From Pelomonas candidula (GTDB lineage Bacteria; Pseudomonadota; Gammaproteobacteria; Burkholderiales; Burkholderiaceae_C), in assembly GCF_043555985.1 (NCBI RefSeq), contig NZ_JBIGIC010000013.1:62001-126000 (forward strand): a stretch of DNA of 64,000 bases, written 5' to 3'. The first letter of the stretch is position 1. Every line of letters starts with the position of its first letter. The notes under the pieces are model-generated. The model was not told where the DNA came from. It did no database searches and saw nothing but the letters and a program-made list of their open reading frames with translations. Shown piece by piece: positions 51,005 through 60,122 of the stretch. The translations under genes and the position numbers were made by a program.

Positions 51005-53011
51005 ATGGCCCTCATCGAGCTGAAAGACGTCGCCCGGCACTACCAGCTGGGCGAGATCGACGTGCCTGCGCTGGACGGCGTCAGCTTGTCCATCGAGGCC
51101 GGCGAGTTCGTCGCCATCATGGGCCAGTCCGGGTCCGGCAAGAGCACGCTGATGAACGTGCTGGGCTGCCTGGACAACCCCACCCGCGGCCGCTTCGTCA
51201 TCGACGGCAAGGACGCCGGCACGCTGGGCCCGGACGAGCTCGCCGCGCTGCGCCGCGAGCGCTTCGGCTTCATCTTCCAGCGCTACCACCTGCTGCCCCA
51301 CCTCGACGCCCGCGCCAACGCGGCGCTGCCGGCCGTCTACGCCGGCGTCGGCGCAGGCCCGCGCGCGAGCCGCGCCCGCGCGCTGCTGGAGCGCCTGGGC
51401 CTCGGCGAGCGGCTGCACCACCGGCCCAACGAGCTGTCCGGCGGCCAGCAGCAGCGCGTCTCCATCGCGCGCGCGCTGATGAACGGCGGCCAGATCATCC
51501 TGGCCGACGAGCCCACCGGCGCACTGGACTCGGCCTCCGGCGCCGAGATGCTGCGGCTGCTGAAGGAGCTCAACGAGCGCGGCCACACCATCATCCTCGT
51601 CACGCACGATGCCGCCGTGGCCGCGCACGCGCGCCGCGTCATCGAGCTGAAGGACGGCAAGGTCGTCGCCGACAACGGCACGCCGGCAGGCCACGTGCCG
51701 CCCACCGAACTGCCCAGCGACGCACCGCCGGTCAAGGAGGGCGGCGCGCTGCGCCGCATCCAGGTGCAGTGGCGCGAGGCCGTCACGACCGCGCTGCTGG
51801 CGCTGAAGGGCAACCGGCTGCGCACGGCGCTGTCGATGCTGGGCATCAGCATCGGCATTGCATCGGTGGTCAGCATCGTGGCGCTGTCGTCGGCGGCGCG
51901 ATCCTCCATCGAGGGCGACGTGGCCAGCATGATGTCGGGCCGCATCCCCGTCTGGCGCGGCAACCCGGCGCTGCCGCCGGGGGCCGTGCCCAAGCCGTTC
52001 GGCCCCCACGAGATCGAGTCGCTGCGAGCGCTGGAGGGAGTCAAGGGCATCACGCTGAACCGGCAACTGCAGCTGACCGCCCGCCACGCCTCGCGTGACG
52101 CGATGCTGGAGGCCGTCGGCGGCGACCCCAACACGCTGCGCGCCCGCAAGCTCAAGGTCGTGCAGGGCCGCTACTTCAGCACGATGGACTTCGAGACGCG
52201 CAGCCAGGTCGTCGTGCTGGACGAGAAGGCCCGCGACGCGCTGTTCAAGAAGAACGAGTCGCCCGTAGGCCAACTGGTGTTCGTCAACCCGACCATCGGC
52301 CAGCCCGAGGTGGCCCCCGGCGTGGCGCCACCACCGGTCGCCGCCCTGCCCTTCACGGTCGTCGGCGTCGTCGCACCCGAGGGCGGCGCGTTCAGTTTCG
52401 GCAGCTGGCTGCCGCAGCTCTACCTGCCGCACACCACGTTCTCTCGCAAGCTGGACGCCCGCGCGGACGTCGACAACTTCGACGTGCTGCTGGACCTCAG
52501 CGTGCCGCCGCAGCAGGTGCGTGCGCAGATCATCCACCGGCTGAAGGCGCTGCACGGTGCCGAGGACTTCGGCACCTGGAACGGCGAGGAGGAGTTCCGC
52601 AAGTTCCAGAGCGTGACGAGCGCGATGGCCGCGCTGTTCGCCGGCGTGGCCGCCATCTCGCTGCTGGTGGGCGGCGTGGGCGTCATGAACATCATGCTGG
52701 TGTCGGTGTCGGAGCGCACCCGCGAGATCGGCATCCGCATGGCCGTCGGCGCGCGCCAGGGCGATGTGCGGCTGCAGTTCCTCATCGAGGCCGTCGTGCT
52801 CTGCTGCCTGGGCGGCCTCGTCGGCGTGCTGCTGAGCTGGCTGGCCGCGCAGGTGCTGAATGCGGCGCAGGACCACCTGAAGGTCATCATCAGCTGGGCC
52901 GCTCTGGGCGTGGCGTTCGCGGTGTCCAGCGGCGTGGGGCTGGTGTTCGGCACGCTGCCGGCACGACGCGCGGCGGCGCTGAGCCCCGTCGACGCTCTCG
53001 CACGGGAATGA
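51005..53011 (+). CDS. macB: MacB-type ABC transporter (ATPase-permease fusion)
   Basis: The 668-residue half-transporter starts with the ATPase (Walker A GQSGSGKST at 40-48, signature NELSGGQQQR near 145, Walker B ILADEPTGALDSASG near 165). A first membrane helix (LRTALSMLGISIGIASVVSIVALSSAARSSIEGDV near 275), a large periplasmic domain, and three C-terminal helices (MAALFAGVAAISLLVGGVGVMNIMLVSVSERTREIGIRMAVGARQGDVRLQF and onward) complete the MacB layout. It exports macrolides, peptides or lipid-like molecules by a mechanotransmission mechanism. It begins one base after the macA stop and overlaps the outer membrane factor gene by four bases. Confidence 0.94.
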   Translation: MALIELKDVARHYQLGEIDVPALDGVSLSIEAGEFVAIMGQSGSGKSTLMNVLGCLDNPTRGRFVIDGKDAGTLGPDELAALRRERFGFIFQRYHLLPHLDARANAALPAVYAGVGAGPRASRARALLERLGLGERLHHRPNELSGGQQQRVSIARALMNGGQIILADEPTGALDSASGAEMLRLLKELNERGHTIILVTHDAAVAAHARRVIELKDGKVVADNGTPAGHVPPTELPSDAPPVKEGGALRRIQVQWREAVTTALLALKGNRLRTALSMLGISIGIASVVSIVALSSAARSSIEGDVASMMSGRIPVWRGNPALPPGAVPKPFGPHEIESLRALEGVKGITLNRQLQLTARHASRDAMLEAVGGDPNTLRARKLKVVQGRYFSTMDFETRSQVVVLDEKARDALFKKNESPVGQLVFVNPTIGQPEVAPGVAPPPVAALPFTVVGVVAPEGGAFSFGSWLPQLYLPHTTFSRKLDARADVDNFDVLLDLSVPPQQVRAQIIHRLKALHGAEDFGTWNGEEEFRKFQSVTSAMAALFAGVAAISLLVGGVGVMNIMLVSVSERTREIGIRMAVGARQGDVRLQFLIEAVVLCCLGGLVGVLLSWLAAQVLNAAQDHLKVIISWAALGVAFAVSSGVGLVFGTLPARRAAALSPVDALARE

Positions 53012-54402
53012 AGAACATGAAGACAAGACTGACGCTGATCGCCCTCGCCGCCGGGCTGCTTGCGGGCTGCGCGACCGGCCCCGCCACGCAGTCGCCCGAC
53101 GTGCCTGCGCCGACCACCTGGAGCCTCGCCGGCGGCGACACGGCGCCCGACTGGGCCGGCCTGCTGGACCCGACGCTCGCCGCGCTGCAGGCCCGCGCAC
53201 TGGCCGCCAACCGTGACATCGCGCTGGCCGCGCAGCGCTGGAGGCAGTCGCAGCTGCTGGCCGAGCAAGGCGCGCTGCGCTGGTCGCCCAGCGCCAGCCT
53301 GTCTTACAACGCCAGCCGCCCCGTCGAGACGCAGAGCACGACGCGCAACATCGACATCGGCGGCGTGACCGTGCCCGTCACCACGTCCACCGGCTGGAGC
53401 CGCAGCTACGGCGCGTCGCTGGGCGTCGGCTACGAGCTGGACCTCTGGGACCGCCTGGGCCAGGCCAACGCCGCGCAGCGCGCCAACGCCGAGGCCGCGC
53501 GCACCGACATCGAGGCCGCTCGGCTGTCCATCCGCAGCCAGGTGGCCGAGGCCTACTGGAATCTTGCCGCCATCCGCGCACAGCGCCCGCTGGCCGAAGC
53601 CCAGCTCGCCATCACGCGCGAGACGCTGGAGTTGACGCGGCAACGCGTGCGCGAAGGCAAGCTGCTGCCGGTCGAGCTGGACAAGATCGCCGTCGACCTG
53701 CAGGCCGCCGAATCGCGCCTGGCCGACCTCAGCGCCGACGCGCAGTTGCAGCGCCACATCCTGGCCCTGCTGCTCGACGAACCCCTGCCCGGCCCCATGC
53801 CCGACGCCGCGCTGCCCACCGGCGAGCCGCCCCGCTGGCGGCTTACCGAACCCGCCGACGTGCTGGCCCGCCGGCCCGACGTGCAGAAGGCACGCCTCTC
53901 GGTGGATGCGTCGCTGGCCCGGCTGCGCGCCAGCGAGGCCGACCGCTACCCGCGGCTGAGCTTCTCCGCCGCGTTGAGCACCGGCGGCTCCCAGGCGAGC
54001 GACTGGCTGTCGCAGCCGCTGGCATCGTTCGCCGCCAACCTCGTCGTGCCGATGATCGACTGGCGGCGCCTGGCCCTGCAGCGCGACGGCGCCCGCAGCG
54101 AGCTCGACACGGCTGCGCTGACACTGCGCGACACGCTGCAGCGCGCGCTGGCCGACATCGAGACCCAGCGCATCGAAGCCGAGCGGCTGTCCCAGCAGCT
54201 CGCCGCCAACGCCGGCCGGCTGCGCGAGGCGACCGAGAACGAACGCCTGGCCGCGCTGCGCTACGACGTCGGCGCCATCAACCGCGCCGACTGGTTGCAG
54301 ACCCGCAGCGCACTGCTGGACGCCCAGCAGACCCGCATCCGGCTGCAGGCGCAGCAATGGGTGCGGCAGGCGGCGCTGTTCAAGGCGCTGGGCGGCGCGT
54401 GA
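53008..54402 (+). CDS. Outer membrane factor lipoprotein (NodT/CusC/OprM family)
   Basis: The 464-residue protein has a lipoprotein signal (lipobox LLAGC near residue 21) and two OEP repeats: WAGLLDPTLAALQARALAANRDIALAAQRWRQSQLLAEQ near 51, SLGVGYELDLWDRLGQANAAQRANAEAARTDIEAARLSIRSQVAEAYWNLAAIRAQ near 133-188, and ADVLARRPDVQKARLSVDASLARLRASEADRYPRLSFSA near 285. It forms the trimeric exit channel for the MacAB pump. The start at 53008 overlaps the macB stop (ATGA). A second ATG nine bases on is possible. Confidence 0.92.
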   Translation: MKNMKTRLTLIALAAGLLAGCATGPATQSPDVPAPTTWSLAGGDTAPDWAGLLDPTLAALQARALAANRDIALAAQRWRQSQLLAEQGALRWSPSASLSYNASRPVETQSTTRNIDIGGVTVPVTTSTGWSRSYGASLGVGYELDLWDRLGQANAAQRANAEAARTDIEAARLSIRSQVAEAYWNLAAIRAQRPLAEAQLAITRETLELTRQRVREGKLLPVELDKIAVDLQAAESRLADLSADAQLQRHILALLLDEPLPGPMPDAALPTGEPPRWRLTEPADVLARRPDVQKARLSVDASLARLRASEADRYPRLSFSAALSTGGSQASDWLSQPLASFAANLVVPMIDWRRLALQRDGARSELDTAALTLRDTLQRALADIETQRIEAERLSQQLAANAGRLREATENERLAALRYDVGAINRADWLQTRSALLDAQQTRIRLQAQQWVRQAALFKALGGA

Positions 54403-54737
54403 GCGGACGGCTGAACGTGCTGTTCATCTGCAGCCGCAACCAGTGGCGCAGCCCCACGGCGGAGCAAGTCTTCCGCCGCCACCCGGCGCTCAATGTGCGG
54501 CCGGCCGGCACCAGTGCCAGCGCGCGCAAGCAGGTCGGCGCGGCGGACCTGGCCTGGGCCGACGTCATCCTCGTCATGGAAACCAAGCACAGGTCGCGGC
54601 TGACGCAGGACCACGCCGGGTTGCTGGCCGGTAAAGCCCTGCACGTGCTGGACATCCCCGACGACTATCGCTTCATGGACGCCGAACTCGTTGAACTGTT
54701 GCAGCAAGCCGTCCCGCCGCTGCTTGATTTACGCTGA
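54399..54737 (+). CDS. Low-molecular-weight protein-tyrosine-phosphatase-like protein
   Basis: The 112-residue protein has the LMW-PTP P-loop at the N-terminus, LFICSRNQWRSPTAEQVF, with nucleophile C11 and R17 in C-X5-R-S. A candidate general acid lies in the LDIPDDYRFMD loop near residue 90. It is shorter than the usual 150 residues, as are related proteins from proteobacteria. The start is GTG overlapping the stop of the outer membrane factor gene (GTGA), so it is translationally coupled to the efflux operon, which is unusual for such enzymes. The target is unknown. Confidence 0.82.
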   Translation: MSGRLNVLFICSRNQWRSPTAEQVFRRHPALNVRPAGTSASARKQVGAADLAWADVILVMETKHRSRLTQDHAGLLAGKALHVLDIPDDYRFMDAELVELLQQAVPPLLDLR

Positions 54738-54741
54738 CGGC

Positions 54742-55518
54742 ATGCACTCGACTTTCTTTGCGCAGCGCCGCGCGCTGCTGACCGCGCTGGCCGCCACGGC
54801 CATCACGCCCTGGGCCTCGGCCGCCACGCCTGTGCAGGGCTACAAGGTTGTCCACACCTACCCGCACGACCCCGACGCGTTCACGCAGGGCCTGTTCTTC
54901 CACGAGGGCTTTCTGTACGAGGGCACCGGTCTGCGCGGGCGCTCCAGCATCCGCAAGGTCGAGCTGGAGACCGGCAAGGTCCTGCAGCAGGTGGACCTGC
55001 CGGGCGAGGTGTTCGGCGAGGGCATCACGCTGTGGGGCGACCGCATCATCGGCCTGACCTGGCAGGAAGGCATCGCCTTCGTGCTGGACCTCAAGACCTT
55101 CAAGCTGTGGCGCAAGTTCAACTACGCCGGTGAGGGCTGGGGCCTGACGCACAACGGCAAGGAGCTCATCATGAGCGACGGCACGCCCGAGCTGCGCTTC
55201 CTGGACCCGTTGAGCTTCAAGGAGCTGCGCCGCGTGAAGGTCACGGCCGATGGCCGCCCCATCGACGAGCTCAACGAATTGGAATGGGTGGACGGCGAGG
55301 TCTACGCCAACATCTGGCAGACCGACCGCATTGCCCGCATCAACCCCAAGACCGGCAACGTGACCGGCTGGATCGACCTGACCGGCCTGCTGCCGCAACG
55401 CCGCAGCAGCGACGACGTGCTCAACGGCATCGCCTACGACGCCAAGACCAAGCGGCTGTTTGTCACTGGCAAGCTGTGGCCGAAGCTATTCGAGATTCAG
55501 TTGACGAAGGCGCGCTGA
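54742..55518 (+). CDS. Secreted glutaminyl-peptide cyclotransferase (plant/bacterial type)
   Basis: The 258-residue protein has an Arg-Arg-containing signal (MHSTFFAQRRALLTALAATAITPWASAA) and the five-bladed beta-propeller of bacterial glutaminyl cyclases: YKVVHTYPHDPDAFTQGLFFHEGFLYEGTGLRGRSSIRKVELETGKV near 31-77, LTWQEGIAFVLDLKTFK near 104, and LNELEWVDGEVYANIWQTDRIARINPKTGNVTGWIDL near 178-214. It converts N-terminal glutamine of exported peptides to pyroglutamate. It starts only four bases after the phosphatase stop, so it may be the fifth gene of the efflux operon. Confidence 0.9.
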   Translation: MHSTFFAQRRALLTALAATAITPWASAATPVQGYKVVHTYPHDPDAFTQGLFFHEGFLYEGTGLRGRSSIRKVELETGKVLQQVDLPGEVFGEGITLWGDRIIGLTWQEGIAFVLDLKTFKLWRKFNYAGEGWGLTHNGKELIMSDGTPELRFLDPLSFKELRRVKVTADGRPIDELNELEWVDGEVYANIWQTDRIARINPKTGNVTGWIDLTGLLPQRRSSDDVLNGIAYDAKTKRLFVTGKLWPKLFEIQLTKAR

Positions 55519-55521
55519 GAC

Positions 55522-55767
55522 CTACGTCGCCTCACCAGCGGCCTCGATCCAGATCGTCTGGCCGGGGTGGTGCTCGCGGATCGTGTCGAGCGCATCCGCC
55601 GGCACGCCGCCACCCAGCTCGTAGATGAAGCGGCTCAGGCGGGCATCACCGAGGTCGAGGTACGCGGTGTCGCCGATCGCGTCGGCGCCGCACCAGATGG
55701 CGTCGTCCGCACGGGCGGTTTGAAGGGCCTGGGTCAGACCGTTGGCAGTGATTGCAAGGAAGACAAT
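55522..55767 (-). pseudogene. Remnant of a small conserved-looking protein lacking a normal start codon
   Basis: The minus strand reads in frame IVFLAITANGLTQALQTARADDAIWCGADAIGDTAYLDL, then GDARLSRFIYELGGGVPADALDTIREHHPGQTIWIEAAGEAT and TAG at 55522-55524. Codon bias is that of a real gene, and the frame is independent of its neighbours. No ATG, GTG or TTG exists in this frame from the start of the similarity back into the DUF4440 gene; ATT at 55765-55767 sits where a start would be expected. It is either a gene whose start was mutated or a truncated remnant. It converges with the glutaminyl cyclase gene, three bases from its stop. I do not recognise the family with certainty. Confidence 0.45.
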
Positions 55768-55786
55768 CGCCGCAGTGTGCCCGTGC

Positions 55787-56248
55787 TCAACGGCAGACGT
55801 CGCTCCCCTGGTCGAAAACGATCTCCCAGCCGCCGGTGGCCTTGCGTCGCCAGACGGACTGGAAGCGCGCCACGAGCTTGCCGTCGGCGTCGGTGACGGG
55901 GCCGCTGCTCTGCGCGAGATCGCCGCTGGGCAGCACGGCGACGAGGTCCGGCGCCCAGGAGAACGGCGCCTTCGGGCCGTCGAAGAACTTCTGCCACGCT
56001 GCCATCACGGCCTCCGGGCCGCGCAGCGGCGTCTTGCCGTTCAGGAAGATGGTGTCCGGCGCCAGGAATCGCCTGAATCCGTCAGCATCGCGGTTCGCCA
56101 TGCGCGCCGCGAAGGCGATCTCGGTGGCCGTGACCTCGGAGACGCGGCGGTTGATCTCCTCCGGCGCCGGCCAGCCGGCCCGTGAGGCGGCGCTGGCCGC
56201 GGCAGGCAGCGCGGCGGTGGCGAGCAGGGCGTGGCGGCGGGTCGTCAT
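55787..56248 (-). CDS. Exported DUF4440 / NTF2-like protein
   Basis: The 153-residue protein has a Tat-like signal (MTTRRHALLATAALPAAASAA) and a SnoaL/DUF4440 cone-fold domain: VTATEIAFAARMANRDADGFRRFLAPDTIFLNGKTPLRGPEAVMAAWQKFFDG, then FSWAPDLVAVLPSGDLAQSSGPVTDADGKLVARFQSVWRRKATGGWEIVFDQGSDVC. Family members bind small hydrophobic ligands or act as isomerases, but this one has no assigned substrate. The ATG at 56248 starts the Tat signal. It lies 61 bases downstream of the acyl-CoA dehydrogenase gene on the same strand. Confidence 0.83.
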   Translation of the reverse strand: MTTRRHALLATAALPAAASAASRAGWPAPEEINRRVSEVTATEIAFAARMANRDADGFRRFLAPDTIFLNGKTPLRGPEAVMAAWQKFFDGPKAPFSWAPDLVAVLPSGDLAQSSGPVTDADGKLVARFQSVWRRKATGGWEIVFDQGSDVCR

Positions 56249-56309
56249 GGCAGCGTCTCCATGTAGGGAGACCGAGCATGCCCGCGCCGCTGCGCCATGT
56301 CTCAAGTCA

Positions 56310-57488
<1,179 letters not shown>

Positions 57489-57605
57489 GGCGGTCTCCTC
57501 GTGATCGGTGGCGCCCACGGGTTGTGGGTCGAGCGCGTATGACGCGCAGTATTCCCCTGCCGGCCGATTCGTGTCCAATTCAAGAATCGACTTCGACGAT
57601 TCACC
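57489..57605. promoter_or_regulatory. Divergent gcdH-LysR promoter region with imperfect LysR-type dyad
   Basis: The 117-base gap between divergent starts contains ATTC (57567-57570) and GAAT (57584-57587) as the ends of an imperfect dyad (ATTCGTG-TCCAAT-TCAAGAAT). This is in the size range of LysR sites and close to the regulator start. A second short GATTC follows at 57598-57602. Confidence 0.35.
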
Positions 57606-58526
57606 ATGACTATCGAAACCTCTGGCGCGCCCCGCTCGATGGAATTCCGCCACCTGCGCTACTTCCTCGCGCTGGCCGAGGAGCTTCACTACGGCCGCGC
57701 CGCGCAGCGCCTGGCCATCTCGCAGCCACCGCTGTCCGTGGCCATCCAGCAGCTGGAGGCCAGCGTCGGCGCGCGGCTCTTCGACCGCGACAGCAAGGGC
57801 GTGCGGCTGACGCCGGCCGGTGCGGCCTTCCGCGACAGCGCACAGACGCTGCTGGACCGCGCCGAAGACGCCTGCGCACTGGCTCGCGACGTTCAGGCAG
57901 GCGAGGTCGGGCGCCTGCGGTTGGGCTTCGTCGGCTCGACGCTGTTCAACGGGATGTCGGCCTGGCTGCAGGCCTTCCAGGCCAGCCACCCCAAGGTCGA
58001 GGTCGTCGTCATCGAGCTGAACTCACAGGATCAGATCGACGCACTGCTGGGCGAAGAGCTGGACCTGGGCCTGGTCCACACCGACCGCCTGCCGCCCGCG
58101 CTCGCCTCCCAGCCACTCTACGACGAACCCTTCCTCGCCTGCCTGCCGGCGGGCCACCCACTGGCAGCGCTGGAGCGCATCCCGCTGGCGTCGCTGAGCG
58201 ACCAGCCCTTCATCCTCTTCTCCCGCAAGGGCTCGCCGGACTACCACGCCCGCATCGTCGAGATCTGCCGCAGGCAGGGCTTCTACCCGCGGCTGCAGCA
58301 CGAGGGCCGGCACTGGCTGTCCGTCGTGTCGCTGGTCTCGCAAGGGCTGGGCGTCAGCATCGTGCCGGCGGCCTTTCAGCGGGCGGGCATTCAGGGCGCA
58401 GCATTCAGGCCGCTGGCCGAAGCCATCGACGCGTCGGCGGTGTTCGCGGCGTGGCGACGCGATTCGGCCGGCGTGCTGAGAGAGCAATTCCTGGCCACCC
58501 GCCCGGGTGCCGCGCTGCGCGCCTGA
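57606..58526 (+). CDS. LysR-family regulator, probable regulator of gcdH
   Basis: The 306-residue regulator has an N-terminal HTH (MEFRHLRYFLALAEELHYGRAAQRLAISQPPLSVAIQQLEASVGARLFDRDSKGVRLTPAG) of the CatR/BenM-like group and an effector-binding domain (GRLRLGFVGSTLFNGMSAWLQAFQASHPKVEVVVIELNSQDQIDALLGEELDLGLVH). It is divergent from gcdH with 117 bases between starts, as for GcdR in pseudomonads and burkholderias. Its effector is likely glutarate or glutaryl-CoA, by analogy only. Confidence 0.87.
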   Translation: MTIETSGAPRSMEFRHLRYFLALAEELHYGRAAQRLAISQPPLSVAIQQLEASVGARLFDRDSKGVRLTPAGAAFRDSAQTLLDRAEDACALARDVQAGEVGRLRLGFVGSTLFNGMSAWLQAFQASHPKVEVVVIELNSQDQIDALLGEELDLGLVHTDRLPPALASQPLYDEPFLACLPAGHPLAALERIPLASLSDQPFILFSRKGSPDYHARIVEICRRQGFYPRLQHEGRHWLSVVSLVSQGLGVSIVPAAFQRAGIQGAAFRPLAEAIDASAVFAAWRRDSAGVLREQFLATRPGAALRA

Positions 58527-58686
58527 TGCGCGCCCGGCACGCTGCGACATCGCGCGGTGTGCACGATGCCCGAACCCACGTACCGGATTACGGCTTCACG
58601 CCCTCGGGCGTATTTCTCGGGAATGCTGCCCCTGGGCCAGGAACTCGCCCACCCTAGGGTCTACCCGTGCTTGAATGACGGTTTTG

Positions 58687-58736
58687 GGCGTGTCGTCTCA
58701 CCGGGGGCGGCGCCGCTCGCCGAACAACGACACGCC
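58687..58736. repeat. Long inverted repeat in the leader of the first binding-protein gene
   Basis: GGCGTGTCGT (58687-58696) and ACGACACGCC (58727-58736) form perfect 10-bp arms around a 30-base loop that itself contains the self-complementary GCGGCGCCGC. It ends 48 bases before the ATG of the first LivK-like gene. It could be an attenuator-like RNA hairpin or a protein-binding dyad; there is no T-tract. Confidence 0.5.
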
Positions 58737-58784
58737 TCGACACCCGCCGACTCCCATGCGGACCGGGGCGGCTTGGAGACCATC

Positions 58785-59906
58785 ATGGCCCTTCTCAGGC
58801 AGCTTGCAGGCCGCGCCCTGGCCACCACCTTCGCGGCCGCCGCCCTGGTGGCTGGCGCGCACGCCCAGATCATGATCGGCCAGACCGCCGGCCACACCGG
58901 CGCCGTCGCGTCCAGCGTGAACGAGGCGACGCAGGGCGCCAAGATGTACTTCGACATCGTGAACGCCAGCGGTGGCGTCAACGGCCAGAAGATCACGCTG
59001 GTGGTGATGGACGACCAGTTCGACCCCAAGCTGGCCGCTGCCAACGCGAAGAAGCTGATCGACCAGGGCGTCCTTGCCCTCTTCCTGACCCGCGGCACGC
59101 CCCACACGCAGGCCATCATGCCGCTGCTGACCGAGTACAAGATTCCGCTCGTCGCGCCGTCCACCGGCGCAATGGTGCTGCACAAGCCCGTCCATCCGTG
59201 GCTGTTCAACGTACGCGCCACCTACCAACGCGAGGCGGAGCGCGCCATCGAGCACCTGAGCCTGATCGGCGTGCAGCGCATCGCCATCCTGCAGGTGGAC
59301 GACTCCTTCGGCGACGACGCCGTGCAGGGAGCGCTGGCCGGCCTGGCCAAGACGAACAAGACGGCGGTCGCCCACGAAAAGTACGACCGCACCAAGCCCG
59401 ACTTCGGCCCCATCATGCCCAAGCTGCTCGCCAGCCAGCCGCAGGCGGTGATATTCATCGGCTCAGGTTCGGCGGTCGTGCAAGGCATGAAGGCAGTGCG
59501 GGCGACCGGTTCGACGGCACAGCTGGTCACCCTGTCCAACAACGCGTCGGCCGGCTTCATCAAGGACCTGGGCGACGTCGGCCGCGGCGTCATCGTGAGC
59601 CAGGTGTTTCCGTACGAACGCTCGATGGCCAAGCCCGTCATCAAGGAGGCGGCAGAGGCTGCCAGCCATGCCAAGGTGGAGCTAACGCCATCGACAGTGG
59701 AAGGCTATGTGTCGGCCAAGGTGCTGGTGGAAGGCCTGAAGAAAGCCGGCAAGCAGCCCACGCGGCAGAGCCTGCGCGCGGCGCTGGAAAGCCTCAGTCA
59801 CATCGACCTCGGTGGCATCGAGATGGGCTACGGCCCGAACGACCACACGGGGCTGGACTACGTCGACCTGGCCATCGTGGACCAGTCGGGCAAGTTCCGC
59901 CGTTGA
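58785..59906 (+). CDS. ABC transporter substrate-binding protein (LivK-like, periplasmic), copy 1
   Basis: The 373-residue protein has a signal peptide (MALLRQLAGRALATTFAAAALVAGAHAQ) and the type I periplasmic binding fold of the branched-chain amino acid family: IMIGQTAGHTGAVASSVNEATQGAKMYFDIVNASGGVNGQKITLVVMDDQFDP, LFLTRGTPHTQAIMPLLTEYKIPLVAPSTGAMVLHKP, and RIAILQVDDSFGDDAVQGAL. A GGAGA site lies just before the ATG at 58785. No permease or ATPase genes adjoin, so it is an orphan receptor. The next gene is a close paralogue in tandem. Its ligand is unknown. Confidence 0.88.
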   Translation: MALLRQLAGRALATTFAAAALVAGAHAQIMIGQTAGHTGAVASSVNEATQGAKMYFDIVNASGGVNGQKITLVVMDDQFDPKLAAANAKKLIDQGVLALFLTRGTPHTQAIMPLLTEYKIPLVAPSTGAMVLHKPVHPWLFNVRATYQREAERAIEHLSLIGVQRIAILQVDDSFGDDAVQGALAGLAKTNKTAVAHEKYDRTKPDFGPIMPKLLASQPQAVIFIGSGSAVVQGMKAVRATGSTAQLVTLSNNASAGFIKDLGDVGRGVIVSQVFPYERSMAKPVIKEAAEAASHAKVELTPSTVEGYVSAKVLVEGLKKAGKQPTRQSLRAALESLSHIDLGGIEMGYGPNDHTGLDYVDLAIVDQSGKFRR

Positions 59907-60079
59907 TGCGCAGCCGGTGCCGAGCCGGCATGCCCGGCACGGGCCACGCCGGGCTGCGCGACCTGCGCGTCCGCAAGTGCTGCTGGACATCCGACCCGGT
60001 GACGGGCCGGCGTGCCACCGTGAACCGGGAAATGCTCGACTTCGTTTTCGACGGCAGCCACTATCAGCCGAACCCCTGA
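59906..60079 (+). CDS. Possible 57-residue small ORF coupled to the first binding-protein gene
   Basis: An ATG overlaps the stop of the preceding gene (TGATG) and opens 57 codons ending at 60079, 43 bases before the second binding-protein gene. The second half (TVNREMLDFVFDGSHYQPNP) looks protein-like, whereas the first half coincides with GC-rich inverted repeats (GTGCCG...CGGCAC region near 59918-59941). I do not recognise it and it may be accidental. Confidence 0.2.
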   Translation: MRSRCRAGMPGTGHAGLRDLRVRKCCWTSDPVTGRRATVNREMLDFVFDGSHYQPNP

Positions 60080-60122
60080 GCGCAAGTCAACCGCCAACGA
60101 TTGAAGCAACTGGAGACCGCAC

